Assembly: GCF_003597395.2 (NCBI RefSeq)
Contig: NC_133771.1
Coordinates: 138,765,144 to 138,829,143, forward strand
Direction: 5' to 3'
Source: Chelonoidis abingdonii
Lineage: Eukaryota; Chordata; Testudines; Testudinidae
DNA: 64,000 nucleotides
The translations under genes were made by a program, and so were the position numbers. This document shows positions 35,071 through 47,071 of the stretch, one piece after another; positions within the stretch are counted from its first letter, which is position 1, and every line of letters starts with the position of its first letter. The notes under the pieces are model-generated. The model had not been told where the DNA came from. It saw nothing but the letters and a program-made list of their open reading frames with translations, and ran no database searches.

Positions 35071-37214
35071 TACCCTGTGCTCTGTTACAGCAAGTATTAC
35101 CTATTCCTTTGTGCTAAGACATTTTGTGAATACAGCTGTCTTTCACAATACAGTAAAGCTCAACTATACACAGTGTTTGGGGTTATTCATATTCTGCACA
35201 CTCTTGTGAGACATTCTGCAAAGAGATGTTTACACAGGTGTAAGCTCTCTCATGGATTACTGCAGCAAAACTCTGGTGCCACAACAGCCCCACCAGATGT
35301 CCTAATTAACATGCCAGCTGACACACTGTGGCAAATCTTACTTGAGATGCTTATGTCAGTAAAATAAATCAGATTTTGCCTCCTGTCTCTCAAAGTAGCA
35401 TGTTCTATAATACTATATTGTGAGTTTCTCTGCCTTACTATAATATTGTATAATTGTTGCTTGTTGTGGGATAGTGTTATTAATATTGCAACATCTCTCA
35501 AATGTTGAAAAATCATGAGGTTTTTTAAATAACTGGTTTTGGTCCTCTTTCTTTGCCTTATAGGGTGCAAGGAGGATCCCATTTTCATGCTTTCCCCTGC
35601 AACCATGAGGACAGAAAACATACCTCTTTTTTTAATGAAAGCTAAAACTCTTTTGTATCCACATGAATCCAGCAGCTGGAGCTTTAAGAAAAACATCAGT
35701 TATTGTAAGACTCACAATAAAATCATAAGTTCACAATTGATGTTTCCTTTTACTGTAGTTTTGACATTTTAACTTTACTTACGTCCACAGAGCCCTTTTA
35801 ACTGCGCCCCCTAGTATACTTGACCAAAGGAAAAAGGAAGTTCATCTTTCTATGAATGACTGTTGTAACGGGTTGTCAGTACTATCACCCAAGGATCCAG
35901 TGTCACACGTTGCTGTGTGCCGCTTATAGTGTTACATTCATTTGTGTAGTTTCATTTACACTAGTTTCTTGCTGTAGTATGAAAAAGAAGAGGAGGAAAA
36001 TAATCCCCTATCAGCAGGTTTGAGTGCAAGGAACAGTTCTGGTTTATCTCTAAATTGACACGTAGCCCATGTGGCCCCATCTCCTTTGTACCACGCTGGT
36101 GGCACAGAGGATGGAAAGTTGTCCTAAATAGGGCAGATGGGCAGAATCCCAGTGAAACAGATGGCTTTATGCCTCCCCACTTCTGGTGTCAAACTAGGTC
36201 TCACGTTGAGTGAAACTTGGCTGGAACCAGGGAACTGAACCTACATTACATTATTTTTAATATACATTGCTGCATTTCTGTAGAGTTTAAAACTCTCATT
36301 CAGACACTTCAGGATACTACAGACATGAGAATTCCTTCATGGTGAATTCCCACCCTCACCTTCCACACACAGCCCAGGCACCTAAGCTCTGTGTAGGGAA
36401 CTATGCTGGGTTTGGGAAGGAAGTAATCCCAACCCAACTCCATTTATAGCTATTGTTCCAGATGCTACTCTGGACTAGGGGATGAGACCCCTAGATGCAG
36501 TTTACATGAAGCCAATGATCTATGTAATTACAGATTCAGTGGGCATCTTCTTGACACTGTCCCAGCCATCCTTAAATTCATCTTGCACTGTGGTTTATGT
36601 TTACCTTGCAAGGAACCCAGCTTTGTTGCACACACGGCTGAGTTTTCCTGCACAGCTCCTACCCATCTCTGTATAACAGGACCACAATTCTGCTATATTG
36701 GAGGGTTTCACCCTGAGTTCCCAAGCAACAGTTGCTTTCATTTTAGCATACTGCAATTCAAAATAATGATTGTGTATGCAATAAATAAAATATTTTCAAT
36801 ACATGCATTCAATACAATACACAGTTCAGATATTTAGTTTAGCTTTTGTCTGATTTTTTTTTTTTGTTTTTATTCTAGATCAAGCGACAATGATTCTTTA
36901 ACACTATGCAGGGCAAGTAGTTTTATTTAACTGATGTCTAGTAACTTTGCAATTAAATGCCTAAGTGCTCTAAAATATATCAAATTGAAGAGGAAAGGGG
37001 GAAAGATTTCCCCCCGGTCCTTCTACTAAGATTCTTCTATCCAAAAAAAAAAAAAGCTATGCTTCCAGCTATGTTCCTACTTTCAGATTGTCAGATGTTG
37101 TCATAATAAATAATGCTTGCAGATTTTAATCCAATTTTTAATTGTGTATATGTACACAATGAAACAATATAGAGGCATTAAGGCACTCTAGACAATCGTT
37201 CCCTATGCTACTAT
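35071..37214. other. Intergenic, no gene
   Basis: The 148-codon minus frame at 35,250-35,696 lacks domain features. Its right part (GGAGCTTTAAGAAAAACATC, ACTCACAATAAAATCATAAG) looks repetitive. T-tract at about 36,857 and A-tract at about 37,041. Confidence 0.4.
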
Positions 37215-37550
37215 AGGTCCTGATTCAGCAAAATATTTAACCACATGCCTAAAATGAGCAGTCAGTGGAGCTACTCACAGACTTAGATACCTTGCTGAAT
37301 TGGTAATGGTCCTAGAAAAGATCCAGACTTGTAGTCTCTTTTCAGGCAAAGTCATTAGGAAGTCAACAGGAGTTTTTCTGGGCTAAGGGCTGCAAGATTG
37401 GGCCCAAAGTCTTTGCAGCGTTAACACAGATGTTTAGATAGGATTTTCAAAATGTACCCAACACTGGGCTAACTTTGCTCTCATTGACATCAGTGGGTGC
37501 AGAATTAGACCAACGCTGAGTGTTTCTGAAAATCCCACCTATAATTTTTG
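37215..37550. repeat. Short dispersed sequence family, two adjacent pieces
   Basis: TCCTGATTCAGCAAAATATT ... CTTGCTGAATTGG and CTCATTGACATCAGTGGG belong to a family of diverged short repeats seen also at about 7,890, 45,950 and 61,446. Confidence 0.45.
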
Positions 37551-37849
37551 GTTACATGATATATTATGCTGGGTTAATGAGTGCTTAAAACATTTTAATC
37601 AATGGTTATAAAGGCAAACATCTCAATAGGCTGGCTATAAGTGTGGCTTATAACTACCTACTGATATGTTCATAATCATCTATAAAATATTCTAATTATG
37701 TCTGTAACATGCTTAAAACATATACTAATCACTTACTAACCCTTTATAAATCTTTGTAAACGGAACCTTAACAAAGTGTTACTGTTCCTTTTTCTTTCAA
37801 TAATGCTGTTGTCCTTCTTTGTTCCAGTAGTCTCAATGCTCTGAAAATG

Positions 37850-38260
37850 TATTTATTTGTATGGCACTAGCAACTAAAGGTCCCAGCCCCACTGCACTAT
37901 GCACTGTTCAAACACATACCAAAAAGCCAGTCCCAACTACCCCAAATAGTTTGTGTTCTTGTGATTAAATCATGACTCTAGAAACTTGGAGAACCGGACT
38001 CAAATCTCAACTCTGCTGCAGCCCAGCTGTGTCACCGTGGGCAATGATCTTAAATTCTCAGTCCCAAAACGTGCCTAAATGAAATCAATGGGCGTTAGCA
38101 TACCAGGATCTGAGCCTCTATTTACTATTCCTCAATTTCTACAAAGGCAAAACGTGGATAATTCCTACCTACCCCACAAAAGTGGTTGGGTTTAATCACG
38201 ATTGTTGTTGGGAAAGTGCTTTGAGATCCTGGGATGGAAGATGCTGGAGAAGTGCCAAGT
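37850..38260. repeat. L2/MIR-derived sequence just upstream of the CpG island
   Basis: A minus-oriented L2-like tail lies at about 37,850-37,935 (TGTATGGCACTAGCAACTAA, CACTATGCACTGTTC). A + oriented MIR-like core follows (ACTCTGCTGCAGCCCAGCTG, TGTCACCGTGGGCAATGATC, GTTGGGAAAGTGCTTTGAGA). It ends about 130 bp before GC content rises. Confidence 0.55.
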
Positions 38261-38553
38261 GTCATCCAGCCAACCTGTGGTTTTTAGGAAACTCTCCGAA
38301 AATCCACTATCCAGGTTTAGTTACCTCCCGAGCTTCCAAAGTCAGCCAGGCTGAAGCCCAGGGTAAATCCCCACCAGGTCCCTACGCTTGACGGGAGCAG
38401 CACTACGTCTCTGAGGGTTACCTTCAGTCCCGCAAAGCAACCCCCCTACAGTGCCGAGTGGCCGCTAGGGTCGGTACCGGACCACGTTGCAAGCCTGCCG
38501 ATTTGGAGGCGCGTTGGGAACAGGGCGCCCCTGAACCTACCCCCCTGGGCGTT

Positions 38554-38561
38554 TGACGTCA
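38554..38561. promoter_or_regulatory. Palindromic cAMP response element (CRE)
   Basis: TGACGTCA is the full consensus for CREB/ATF binding. It lies 547 bp upstream of the proposed start codon, within the CpG island. Confidence 0.65.
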
Positions 38562-38704
38562 CCGTTGTCCAGTCCCTGCATTTGCCCAGCGCCGGGGTGC
38601 AGCGGGGCCCCTCCCGCCGCAGCAGAGCTCTGGACACCCGTCAACGCTGAGGAGCCGCCCCGGCGCTGCCGGGCCCCCCGAGTCGGAAGCAAGCGGGACG
38701 GGCA

Positions 38705-38711
38705 GGGGCGG
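38705..38711. promoter_or_regulatory. GC box (Sp1-type)
   Basis: GGGGCGG within the CpG island, about 400 bp before the start codon. Confidence 0.45.
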
Positions 38712-39107
38712 CGAGGGAGGGAAAGTCGGGAACTGGGCTGCGGGGCTCCCCCTGCCGGCGGGAGCGCGGGAAAGCAGAGCCCAGGGAGGTGGGGGGCGCG
38801 AGAGCGGGCGCGGAGCCCTTCCCTCCACCCACTACCACACGCTTCGCTGCAGCCGCAGCCAGCAGGCAGCACCTGGCCTCCGCTGGGGACCGGAGACGCA
38901 CCTGCTGCAGGAGCAGCAGCAGCAGCAATCTGGGCACTTCACTCCCCTCTTCGCGAGCGGCCGGTGCAAGCCCTGGGAGCTGCTCTGCAGCACCTGCGGA
39001 CCCGGCATCTGCCCCCTTCTTCTTCTTTGTCCGATCGGCCGGTGACAGCCCCTGGCTGCACCTTTTCCTGAAGTCTGGGAGCCCCCACTCCACCCCTGCT
39101 CTTCCCT

Positions 39108-39160
39108 ATGGGGATCCGAGAGTTTCCCAACGGCACGGCGAGGGGCAAGACCATCACAAT
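39108..39160 (+). CDS. Coding exon 1 of an unrecognised host gene
   Basis: The ATG at 39,108 opens 17 codons (MGIREFPNGTARGKTIT) plus two bases of codon 18. The exon ends at a good donor, AT|GTGAGT. An in-frame TGA at 39,069 rules out a start further upstream in the same exon and supports this ATG, although the context (C at -3, G at +4) is only fair. Joined to exon 2 the split codon becomes ATT (Ile). The exon lies inside a CpG island. No signal peptide or membrane segment is visible. The second methionine (residue 20, in exon 2) could be a start in some transcripts. Only a partial gene is in the window; I do not recognise the family. Confidence 0.7.
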
Positions 39161-39759
39161 GTGAGTATCGCCCCCGGGGCGGCGCGGACAGGGCGCTCCC
39201 TTGTTTTGCACCGGGGAGGGGAACAGGTACCTGCAGCGGCAGGAGGCGCCCGGCTGTGCTGCCCACTAGCCCACGCTGGGGTTCCCGGGGTGGGGGGGAT
39301 CTGCGGGTCAATCCCAATGCGAGGGGGTGGTGTCCCAGTCTTGTGGGGGGGCAACACGCGAAGTTCCCAGTACTCCTGCCTCCATCCCCCTGGGAGGCCG
39401 GGAGCCAAACGCCCCAGGCTGCGCTCTTGGGGAAGGGAGTTCTTGTTGGGGTGCTTCACACAACGCTAAACTTGCTCTGGAGGGAGCCTTATGGTTTGCG
39501 GGAGGATCAGCTATTTGTAGGGTCCGCGCTCAGCAGCTCTGCCCCTTTCTCAATAGGCAGCGCGCGGGGGGTGCCGGAGTGGCTGGCAAAGGGGCGCTTC
39601 CCCTCGCACGGGCAGTGCCCTGCCCCTCCTGGCCCCTGTACACTTATTGGGGAGTGAAAGAGGAGCTCCTGCCCCTTTCTTCGCCAGGTCAGCGCTCGGC
39701 ACCTCCCAGCACCTCAGCTGTTACTGGGCTGTGCTCATGTCCCTTTCCTGCCTTGCCAG
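39161..39759 (+). other. Intron 1 of the host gene
   Basis: 599 bp, GT...AG, bordered by GTGAGT and by the pyrimidine-rich CCTTTCCTGCCTTGCCAG. GC-rich, part of the CpG island, phase 2. Confidence 0.7.
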
Positions 39760-39989
39760 TGGCATGAGGAGATCTCCAGATGTCAGTCCCAGGAGGCTGT
39801 CAGACATCAGCCCGCAGCTCCGGCAGCTCAAATTCCTGGTGGTGGATGAGGCGATCAAAGAGGATTTGAAATGGTCCCGATCCGTGGAGGATCTCACCAG
39901 TGCTTCCGTGGGGCTCACTTCCATCGAGGAAAGGATTCTGCGGATTACCGGGTATTATGGCTATCAGCCCTGGGCTGCCAGCTACAAAA
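39760..39989 (+). CDS. Coding exon 2 of the unrecognised host gene
   Basis: 230 bp between acceptor TTGCCAG and donor A|GTAAGT. It completes residue 18 and encodes residues 19-94. Residues 20-33 (MRRSPDVSPRRLSD) hold two Ser-Pro sites and an RRLS site, a likely phosphorylated basic patch. Residues 37-56 (QLRQLKFLVVDEAIKEDLKW) look helical and acidic. Residues 57-64 are SRSVEDLT. Residues 70-80 (LTSIEERILRI) form another amphipathic segment, and residues 82-93 (GYYGYQPWAASY) are aromatic-rich. The exon is unbroken, both splice sites are strong and composition is non-repetitive, so it looks like real, conserved cytosolic protein sequence. The exon ends in phase 1. I cannot assign a gene name or function. 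Confidence 0.8.
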
Positions 39990-42408
39990 GTAAGTCCCTT
40001 GTTTATCCCTTCTCTTCTCGCCAGCGCTGGCAACATTCCTCCCCTCCCCCCTCAATTTTGTCTGCTGCTGCTGCAGCTTCTCAAGCTGCCTGCAGGGTGT
40101 GAGGCAGGGCTTGCATTGCACTCGGGATTTAACCCCATCTCCCCTTTTCTGTGGCAACCCCTCACATTGCTACTTCAATGTCCCAGCAGTTTGGAGTGAT
40201 GGAAATTAACTGCCTAATTTTATTTACTATCCTCTTTTTTCCTGAACTGGATCATACCATCTTTGTCTACCAGTTTTGTAGTTTCCTCTAAAATATTTCG
40301 TTTCCCTCAGTTGGAAGGTTTAATTATATTTACTTTATGAACAGCTGCTTTGCCTGTTGACGTTTGTGTCTGATGAGATTGATAGCTAATTCATTGCTGA
40401 ACAGTAGAAAAAGTTGCTCACACTCTGGGACTGTGATGTTGCACTAGGTGGTGGCATCGTGATCAATTCAATACAGATTAGTGTGAGATTTAATCATTTG
40501 AACTTTCTCCTTATTAGGAAAAATGCTGGTGATTATAGAAAACATGCTAGCTTTTGTAATGGGGGAAAAGGGATTTCAGTTTAGTGCTGGAACTCAAGAC
40601 AAATATGACCGGTACAAACGGTTACTGTGACATAACATTGTTAAGTAAATCATTACATTACATGTAGGTTAAAGTTTGTATCTTTTATACTGAAAATGAT
40701 AGTTTTTCACTTTATTAAAATTTCTAAGTTGAAAGATTTAAAGATATGCTTTCATTCTCTGCTAAAGGATTTAGCACATGATATTCATTTTTTGTGTAAA
40801 ATCAGGCTCTGAGTGATTTGGTGTTAATCATATTAAATTCAGTATTAAAAACATTGCGCTCTGTATTGCTGATGCCATAAGTGAAGTATAATGATCAGCT
40901 TATTTGTGACAATTGCTTTGGTGCTTTTTAAACCTGTATTAGTTTTTGAAAGTAATACATTATTCCATATCCTCTCCCTACTATCTTGAAGGATCATCGT
41001 ATTTTCACAGGAATTAAACTTTTCCCTGAATGAAAATATCTTTACCCTTTCCATCACAGCCTCCTGTTTGCATGTTCATAAACATTGGCGAGAAACTTAT
41101 TCTAGTGTATAGGGGTGTAAAGCTTGTGATAATATCTTGAAAGCTTTAATAAACAAGTTGGAAATATTCATACGTCTATAACATGTATTTGTATAACTAG
41201 TGTAACGTTGATCTTCCATTGTTCATCATTACCAAAGATGACTGCATGTAGTAACAGTTTTTAAGAATTCATTTGCTCTTGTGCAGAAGTCATAATACTG
41301 TTTGTATCATGATAATACTGTTCATAACATCACAGTTTTCTGTTGTAAAAATATTATACTAGGGGATCGTGATTTTGATGGAAAACTGGTTTTGACAAAA
41401 GAAGTCTTTGTTATAATTATTAATTGTATGCATTTCTAATGCATTCACCCTTGGATTATCTGATTGCCAATGCACTTAATAATAAAGGGGAAAGATACAA
41501 AAAAATGTTATACTGTATTTTTCTGTTTTTCATGAGCCATCAGCAACTCATTAAAACATTATTGTAGGATATTAGAATATGAATTAGCAAATAAGGTCAT
41601 AATAGTTTTTGAGCAAAACCAGTTTATTGTATTTTTTCTATGGTTATTACTATTCTACGAGTCTGATTTTGCTGTCCTTACTCAAAGGGAGTTTTAACTT
41701 TCTTAAAGAGTAGTCCCACAGATCAGTCATCTATGCAAAGTTATTGGATCCTGTGATCAGACCATGTATGGGTGCCAACTTCTGAGTTGGATATTAATGT
41801 TCCTATCTGACACCATGACTAATAGGTCAATTGAATTCATGGTGAGATATTGCAGATGATCCTTCTAAAATAGTAAAAGTCCATTTTCAGCTGCTCAATT
41901 ATAATCTATTGAGATTTATAACTTCACCATAAAAATTAATTATGAGCCAAAACTTGGCCTTCGAGGTGTGTTCTCTATAGCAATTTAAAAAAAAATTACA
42001 GATGACATCTTAGAATTATAATGGTGGGAAATAGGTATACAATTTTTCTGAGGATTTTTAAAAAAAATCTATCTCAGAATAATTTTACCTATGATTGAAC
42101 CCATTTCACAAACTAAAAAGATAACAACAACCATATTTTATAAACTGTGTTGATAGAAATGTAGAAAAGATTATTTACATCTCTAGCTAGTGTTATTTGG
42201 CATGACTCCAATGGAACTACTTTGATTTACATCAGCAGAGGATGTGGTGGAATGCATGTAAGTTAGATAAATCAGCAAAAGTAGAAGGCTGGGTTTATAA
42301 CAACACTCTGAAAACATTTTTAAAAACTCCTTTATTTTGGCTCATGGACGTGTTGATGAGATAAGGAGCCTTTTACATTTTAAGCGGCCAGGTTTAATCA
42401 GACTAGGT

Positions 42409-42633
42409 CAGTGGTTCTCAAACTTTTGACTTGGTGATGCCTTTTTCATAGCAAGCCTCTGAGTGCAACTCCCCACCCTTTATAAATTAAAAACACTTAT
42501 TTATATATGTTTAACACCATTATAAATGCTGATGGCAAAGCAGGATTTGGGGTGGAGGCTGACAGTTCACCTCCCCCATGTAATAATCCCATGACCCCCT
42601 GAGGGGTCCCGAACCCCAGTTTGAGAACCCCTG
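42409..42633. mobile_element. hAT-type MITE with perfect target duplication
   Basis: Terminal repeats CAGTGGTTCTCAAAC and GTTTGAGAACCCCTG. GACTAGGT flanks both sides exactly (42,401-42,408; 42,634-42,641), the 8-bp duplication of hAT elements. 225 bp, non-coding. The clean duplication suggests a younger insertion than the other hAT MITEs here. Confidence 0.9.
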
Positions 42634-42677
42634 GACTAGGTACGATGAACAGAAATAATTTACAATAAATTTAAATT

Positions 42678-42770
42678 GTAAGCTCTTTGGGTAGGAATCT
42701 TGTCTTCTAATTATATATGTCTGTAAAAAGTCTAGATACTGTTTGCACTGTATAAATAATAATGAGGTGC
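42678..42770 (+). repeat. L2/MIR-like 3' tail
   Basis: TGTAAGCTCTTTGGGTAGGA followed by GTTTGCACTGTATAAATAAT fits the tail shared by ancient L2/MIR elements. Diverged. Confidence 0.5.
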
Positions 42771-42949
42771 TCTCTAGGAAACTAATTGGTGATCTAGTTC
42801 TTAGCTTATGAATGTATAAATCAGATTTCATTTCCCCTCACCCCCTTTTAAGCCACCTCCGCCAGTGACATTTTAGTTACTGAAAGTCTAGCATCTAGTG
42901 AGCAATTCCACATATTATTATTTAGACTCATATAGATTATCTAATTTAT

Positions 42950-43490
42950 TTAGACTTTCAGAAATCCTTTGACAGGGTCCCTCACAAGAGGCTACTAAAG
43001 AAATTAAGGAATCATGAGGTTAAAGGCAAAGTATCGTCATGAATCAAAAACTGTCTAGAAGGGTGGCTTTTGCCATAATGAAAATTGACCTAATCAAGCT
43101 ACATGAAGAAGCAAACTCATGGTAAATTAATGTTATAAAGGTGAAGCAATGCACACTGGAGAGGGAGGACATTTAAATTACTGATACACCTTACAAAGTT
43201 CTATGCTAACAGTAACCATATCAATTAGGAAAGGGACCTGAATGTCACTGTAGACTGCTCAGTGAAGACTCCTGCTTAAAAAAAGTGCCGCTGCTGTCAA
43301 AAAAGCAAACAAGCTTAGGGTGCATAAGGAACGAGATGGAATAATTCAAAGAACAATACAGAGACAGTGTTCTCTATTAGGATACTGATCCTTGTTAATC
43401 AAAAATTAAGAAATGATTTCAATTATTTGCTGCCATAGCAACATTGTAATAATTGTGTTTAGTTCTGGCTGACTACCATTTTTGAGTAGA
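42950..43490 (+). pseudogene. CR1 LINE reverse-transcriptase fragment
   Basis: + strand reading gives DFQKSFDRVPHKRLLKKLRN then HEVKGKVSS, matching the CR1 block DF.KAFD.VPH..L..KL....I. Later EERDLNVTVDCSV and KKCRCCQKSKQA echo the E.DLGV.VD and KKAN segments. Heavily mutated, with internal deletion between the blocks and no 3' UTR. Confidence 0.75.
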
Positions 43491-44940
43491 CTCTGAATAG
43501 ACATTTTTATCTTGTGTCTTTCAATTTCAGGGAAAGAAAAGAATTAAATTTTCCTCATTGGAATGGTCATTGATTTCTAACAAACAAATCAATTGCTTTA
43601 CAAATTTCTTCATGCAGCTTTAATTAAATCTAATATCTTCTGTAGTGTGCTATTTATATATGTGGAGATTCTGGGCAGAACTGTGGCCCATAAGAGAGGC
43701 TGTTCAAGCTGTTGTAACTTCAGCAGGTCCTCAGGGCTGTCTCTTTATGCTGGTGACTGTAGACCAGCCCAGAATCGAAAGAGCACAGAGATGATTCAAA
43801 ACTACTTTAGCCACCACCCCCATCCCATACTGCTGGCTGCAAGTTTTGTATACATTTCTTGGAGGCACACTACAGAGTCTCATCCTAAATTCTGTTTCGT
43901 TGGAGGTCTTTGCATATGTTTGGAAGGCCTGAATAGTGATGCCATAGGAGGCTAAAACCTGAGTTGCAGCTCTTCTAAATTCAGGCTGTATGGGGAAGAA
44001 ATGCAGAATCCAAGCCTTAGGTACTTAACAAAATAATTAATCAGAAATGTCAATTCATGCATACATTAGTTCTTTTGAAATAATCATCATCTTCCTGTTG
44101 CTGAGGCAGGAGCACAGAACAAAAGACATAAAAATGTTGTTTCAAATATTACAATGTATTTAGGAATTTACTTTTTAATATCTGCAATTACTTTAATTCT
44201 GCATTTTCCAAAATTTGTAGAAACATAGTTCAACTATGTTATTCTAAATATATACTAACTTATTTGCCACATTGGGAAGGGTGTACATTCTGGTGATTAC
44301 TGAATTTTTGTAGGCACCAGTGCTTCTCTAAATAGAAATAAAAATGGGGCATAAAGCATGATAACATGAAATAATATATATTTTCTGCACAAAACTGCTT
44401 ATAACAGAACTAGGTTTTGAATTTTGTGTGATGGCAACACTTCTTAACCTTCTGTGGTATGTGTACCAGAAATTAAATTTCAATGGAAATAATTCCAGCA
44501 AATACTGTAGGGATTTTGTACTTACTCCTGGAAATCTCTGGATGTGGAGAGGACTTTACATAATATTTTCTAGAGGAAGATTTGATATTGCTTTATAATT
44601 ACTTTTGTGTACCAGACAGTTTTATTCTTTTCTGCATTTCAGATTCTTTTACATCATCATTTAACACTTTACAAGAAAATGTAATATGCATTTCTCTGTA
44701 TAAGAGAAATGCAGCAGAAATGCAATCTCTAAACAATGTAAAGTCAGTGTTTTATGACTCGCTAAGCACTTTTCCTCTCTTGATGAAATTATTGCACAAG
44801 GGAAAATGGAAGCCCCCCTTACTCCCTTCATTCTTTAATAGAGCATTTCTCGCTCAAAAAGTTGTTAAAATATTCCTTTCTATTACACCCTCATACAAAG
44901 GACAATGTTGCAAATAAATATAGGAGTTGAAAAGTCTTTG

Positions 44941-45011
44941 GGTGAAATCCTCGCTCCCCGGAAATCCATGGGAGTTTTGGCCTTAACTTCAGTAGAACCA
45001 GGATTTCGCCC
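44941..45011. repeat. Hairpin palindrome (copy 1)
   Basis: GGTGAAATCCT at the left pairs with AGGATTTCGCC at the right. The interior carries CATGGGAGTTTTGGCC. About 71 bp, imperfect. Confidence 0.55.
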
Positions 45012-46749
45012 TGCAGGTTTAGGTCTTTGAATTTGCCTGCTATGCACACTCATTCTCAGAACTATGCACTGAACACCTGTTCCTAAGGCAACTGCATCCA
45101 ATTACACCTACCCATTTTTTTAAAAGATCCTGAACCCTATTGAAGAACTCTATTTAAAAGGTAGAATAATTTACTATTAACAAATGTGCAATTTTAATAT
45201 TCTTTCATCCTGCACTTGCTATTTAATTACTACTACGTATTTTGTCCTGAGATGGGTGAGGAGCATCTACAACAATGGGAAAGAGGAATATTTCTCCTTC
45301 CCTCTCCCCAGGAAGTTAAATACACTGGGCTCTGTATATAAGTGGGAGCGGGGGAGAAATATGTATACTCATATGTACATACACACTCTCTCTTTCTCAC
45401 TTATTAACTCTCTCTCTCTCTAATCTGAGACCAAGAATGAAATCTGCTAATTGGCACATCCAAGATAACAATCAGTAATACATTGAAAAGTACATTGCTC
45501 AAAACATAGCACCTCCTCAAGTGTATATAGCATTGCATTTTAAATGGAGGAAACAAGCTACATTAATTGGTGAACCAAAGCATTAAATATTAAAGACATT
45601 AATGATAAACAGGCTTGACCTTTTCACAGTCTATTGTGGGGTAGGATGGTATAAAAGATGGAATTCTTTGCAGATAGAAACACAGATGATGATGGTGGGT
45701 GGTGGGGGTGCATTAAAATGTTCTGGAAGAAATTCAAAAGGGCACTAAAGAGAAGACAAAGTTTAAATATGATTTTATGTAACTTGTTGGATTTTGGTTT
45801 TCTTAAATCTACCTACCACAAAAAAGTATAAATAATACACAGGATGTGTATTAGAGGAATGTCTAATTCAAGTTTAAAGTCTGTCTACTGAAGACTAGTT
45901 GGCTTCAGATTAATGCATTAACCTCTGACCTTTCAGATTTTATCTTAAAGTCACAATCTTGCAGTCTTTACTCAAGTGAAATTCTCATTGAAGTTGATGG
46001 GAGTTTTTCTTGAACAAAGGTTAAACGATTGAGCCTCCAGTGTACTTAGGTCCTAAATGGATATTACTGACCACCACACAGTTTGCTAGGGAAGCATTCA
46101 CAAACCTTCACACTTGCCCAAGAATGGAGTAGATGTTGTTCAGGAGTGTGGTGACTTGGCAGCATTGTGGAGAGAATACTGTACAGTGCCTGCTTGTACT
46201 ATGTTTGGTTTCAGTTGGAGCTTTTTACTGTCTTCATAAGTACCGGGTACTACTGTAAGGCCAGATTCTTGCCCCCTGTTCTTTGTGGCTTTGTGCCCCT
46301 CAGGCAGTGCAAAGTGGCAGGAATCTGATCCCAGCTGGCCACTTGAGAATTCCTGTAATTGTGCTCAGCTAATGTAAACTAGGGTAGCCGGCTTCCTTGT
46401 CAGCTGCCTGGTGCAGAGAAACGGAACATTGTGTGGTTGTTCTCCTGTAATCCTTGACGGGCCTGTGGTCCATTAAGGACCATAACTATTCAATGTAAAT
46501 TATGGGAGCCTAGTGGCCACTTTAACTCTTGCTGGGCTGAAGCAGCTTGAGACTATAACTGACTCTCAGACTAGCCCCACCCCCACCTTCTCTGAACGGG
46601 TCTTGGGGCAGGAGAGAGTTGGCGCCGTGTTTAGTTTTTGGGGAAGAGGATGATACTTACATTATTACTAGTCAGAATTTTGCCTTTATATCAAACCGTG
46701 CACATACTGACTTCTGTGGGAATTATGTGAGTGTGAGGTTAGCATAAAG

Positions 46750-47071
46750 CAGGGGTGGCCAAACTATGGCTCGTGAGCCATGTGCAGCTTTTTTATAGTT
46801 AAAGTGCTGCTCACAGAACCCTCATACACACTCCATCTACCAGATGCGGGGGAGGAGCTTGGGGCTTCTGCCCTGTGGCAGGGTGGTGAGCTAGGGGCTT
46901 CAGCTGGAGCAGGGCTGAAACCCCAAGACCCCCCTCTCTCCAGGAAAGAAGCCCCAGCTCCACCACTCCATCACAGGGCAGAAGCTCTGCTCCAGCTGGT
47001 GAGCCCCAGCTCTCGAACTTCTGAAAATTGTCGTATGTGGCTTGGAGGGTCAGTAAGTTTGGCCACCCCTG
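46750..47071. mobile_element. hAT-type MITE
   Basis: Terminal repeats CAGGGGTGGCCAAACTA and AGTTTGGCCACCCCTG. Flanking octamers GCATAAAG and GTATAAAT agree at 6 of 8 positions. GC-rich interior. The open frames on both strands here are by-products. Confidence 0.85.

Larger units (their letters stand above)
38390..39720 (+). promoter_or_regulatory. CpG island promoter and 5' UTR region
   Basis: CpG-dense, GC-rich sequence stands out from AT-rich surroundings on both sides. It covers a CRE (38,554), a GC box GGGGCGG (38,705), a short CAG run (about 38,905) and coding exon 1. No TATA box is obvious upstream of exon 1, as usual for CpG-island promoters. The transcription start was not located. 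The many long open frames on both strands here are a result of high GC. Confidence 0.85.

Noticed and set aside
35250..35696. 148-codon minus-strand open frame
   Set aside because: No family-like motif, and its right half looks like dispersed repeat sequence.
38553..39657. Several long overlapping open frames on both strands in the CpG island
   Set aside because: High GC lowers stop-codon frequency. Only the frame at 39,108-39,160 connects through proper splice sites to exon 2.
43530..43560. Possible exon after TTTCAATTTCAG near 43,530
   Set aside because: In the required phase it stops after five residues, and it lies at the edge of a CR1 fragment.
44582..44917. 111-codon open frame on the + strand
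   Set aside because: AT-rich, no motif, no splice context of matching phase.
45395..45422. (TC)n run as a regulatory element
   Set aside because: A short simple repeat with no other promoter features around it.
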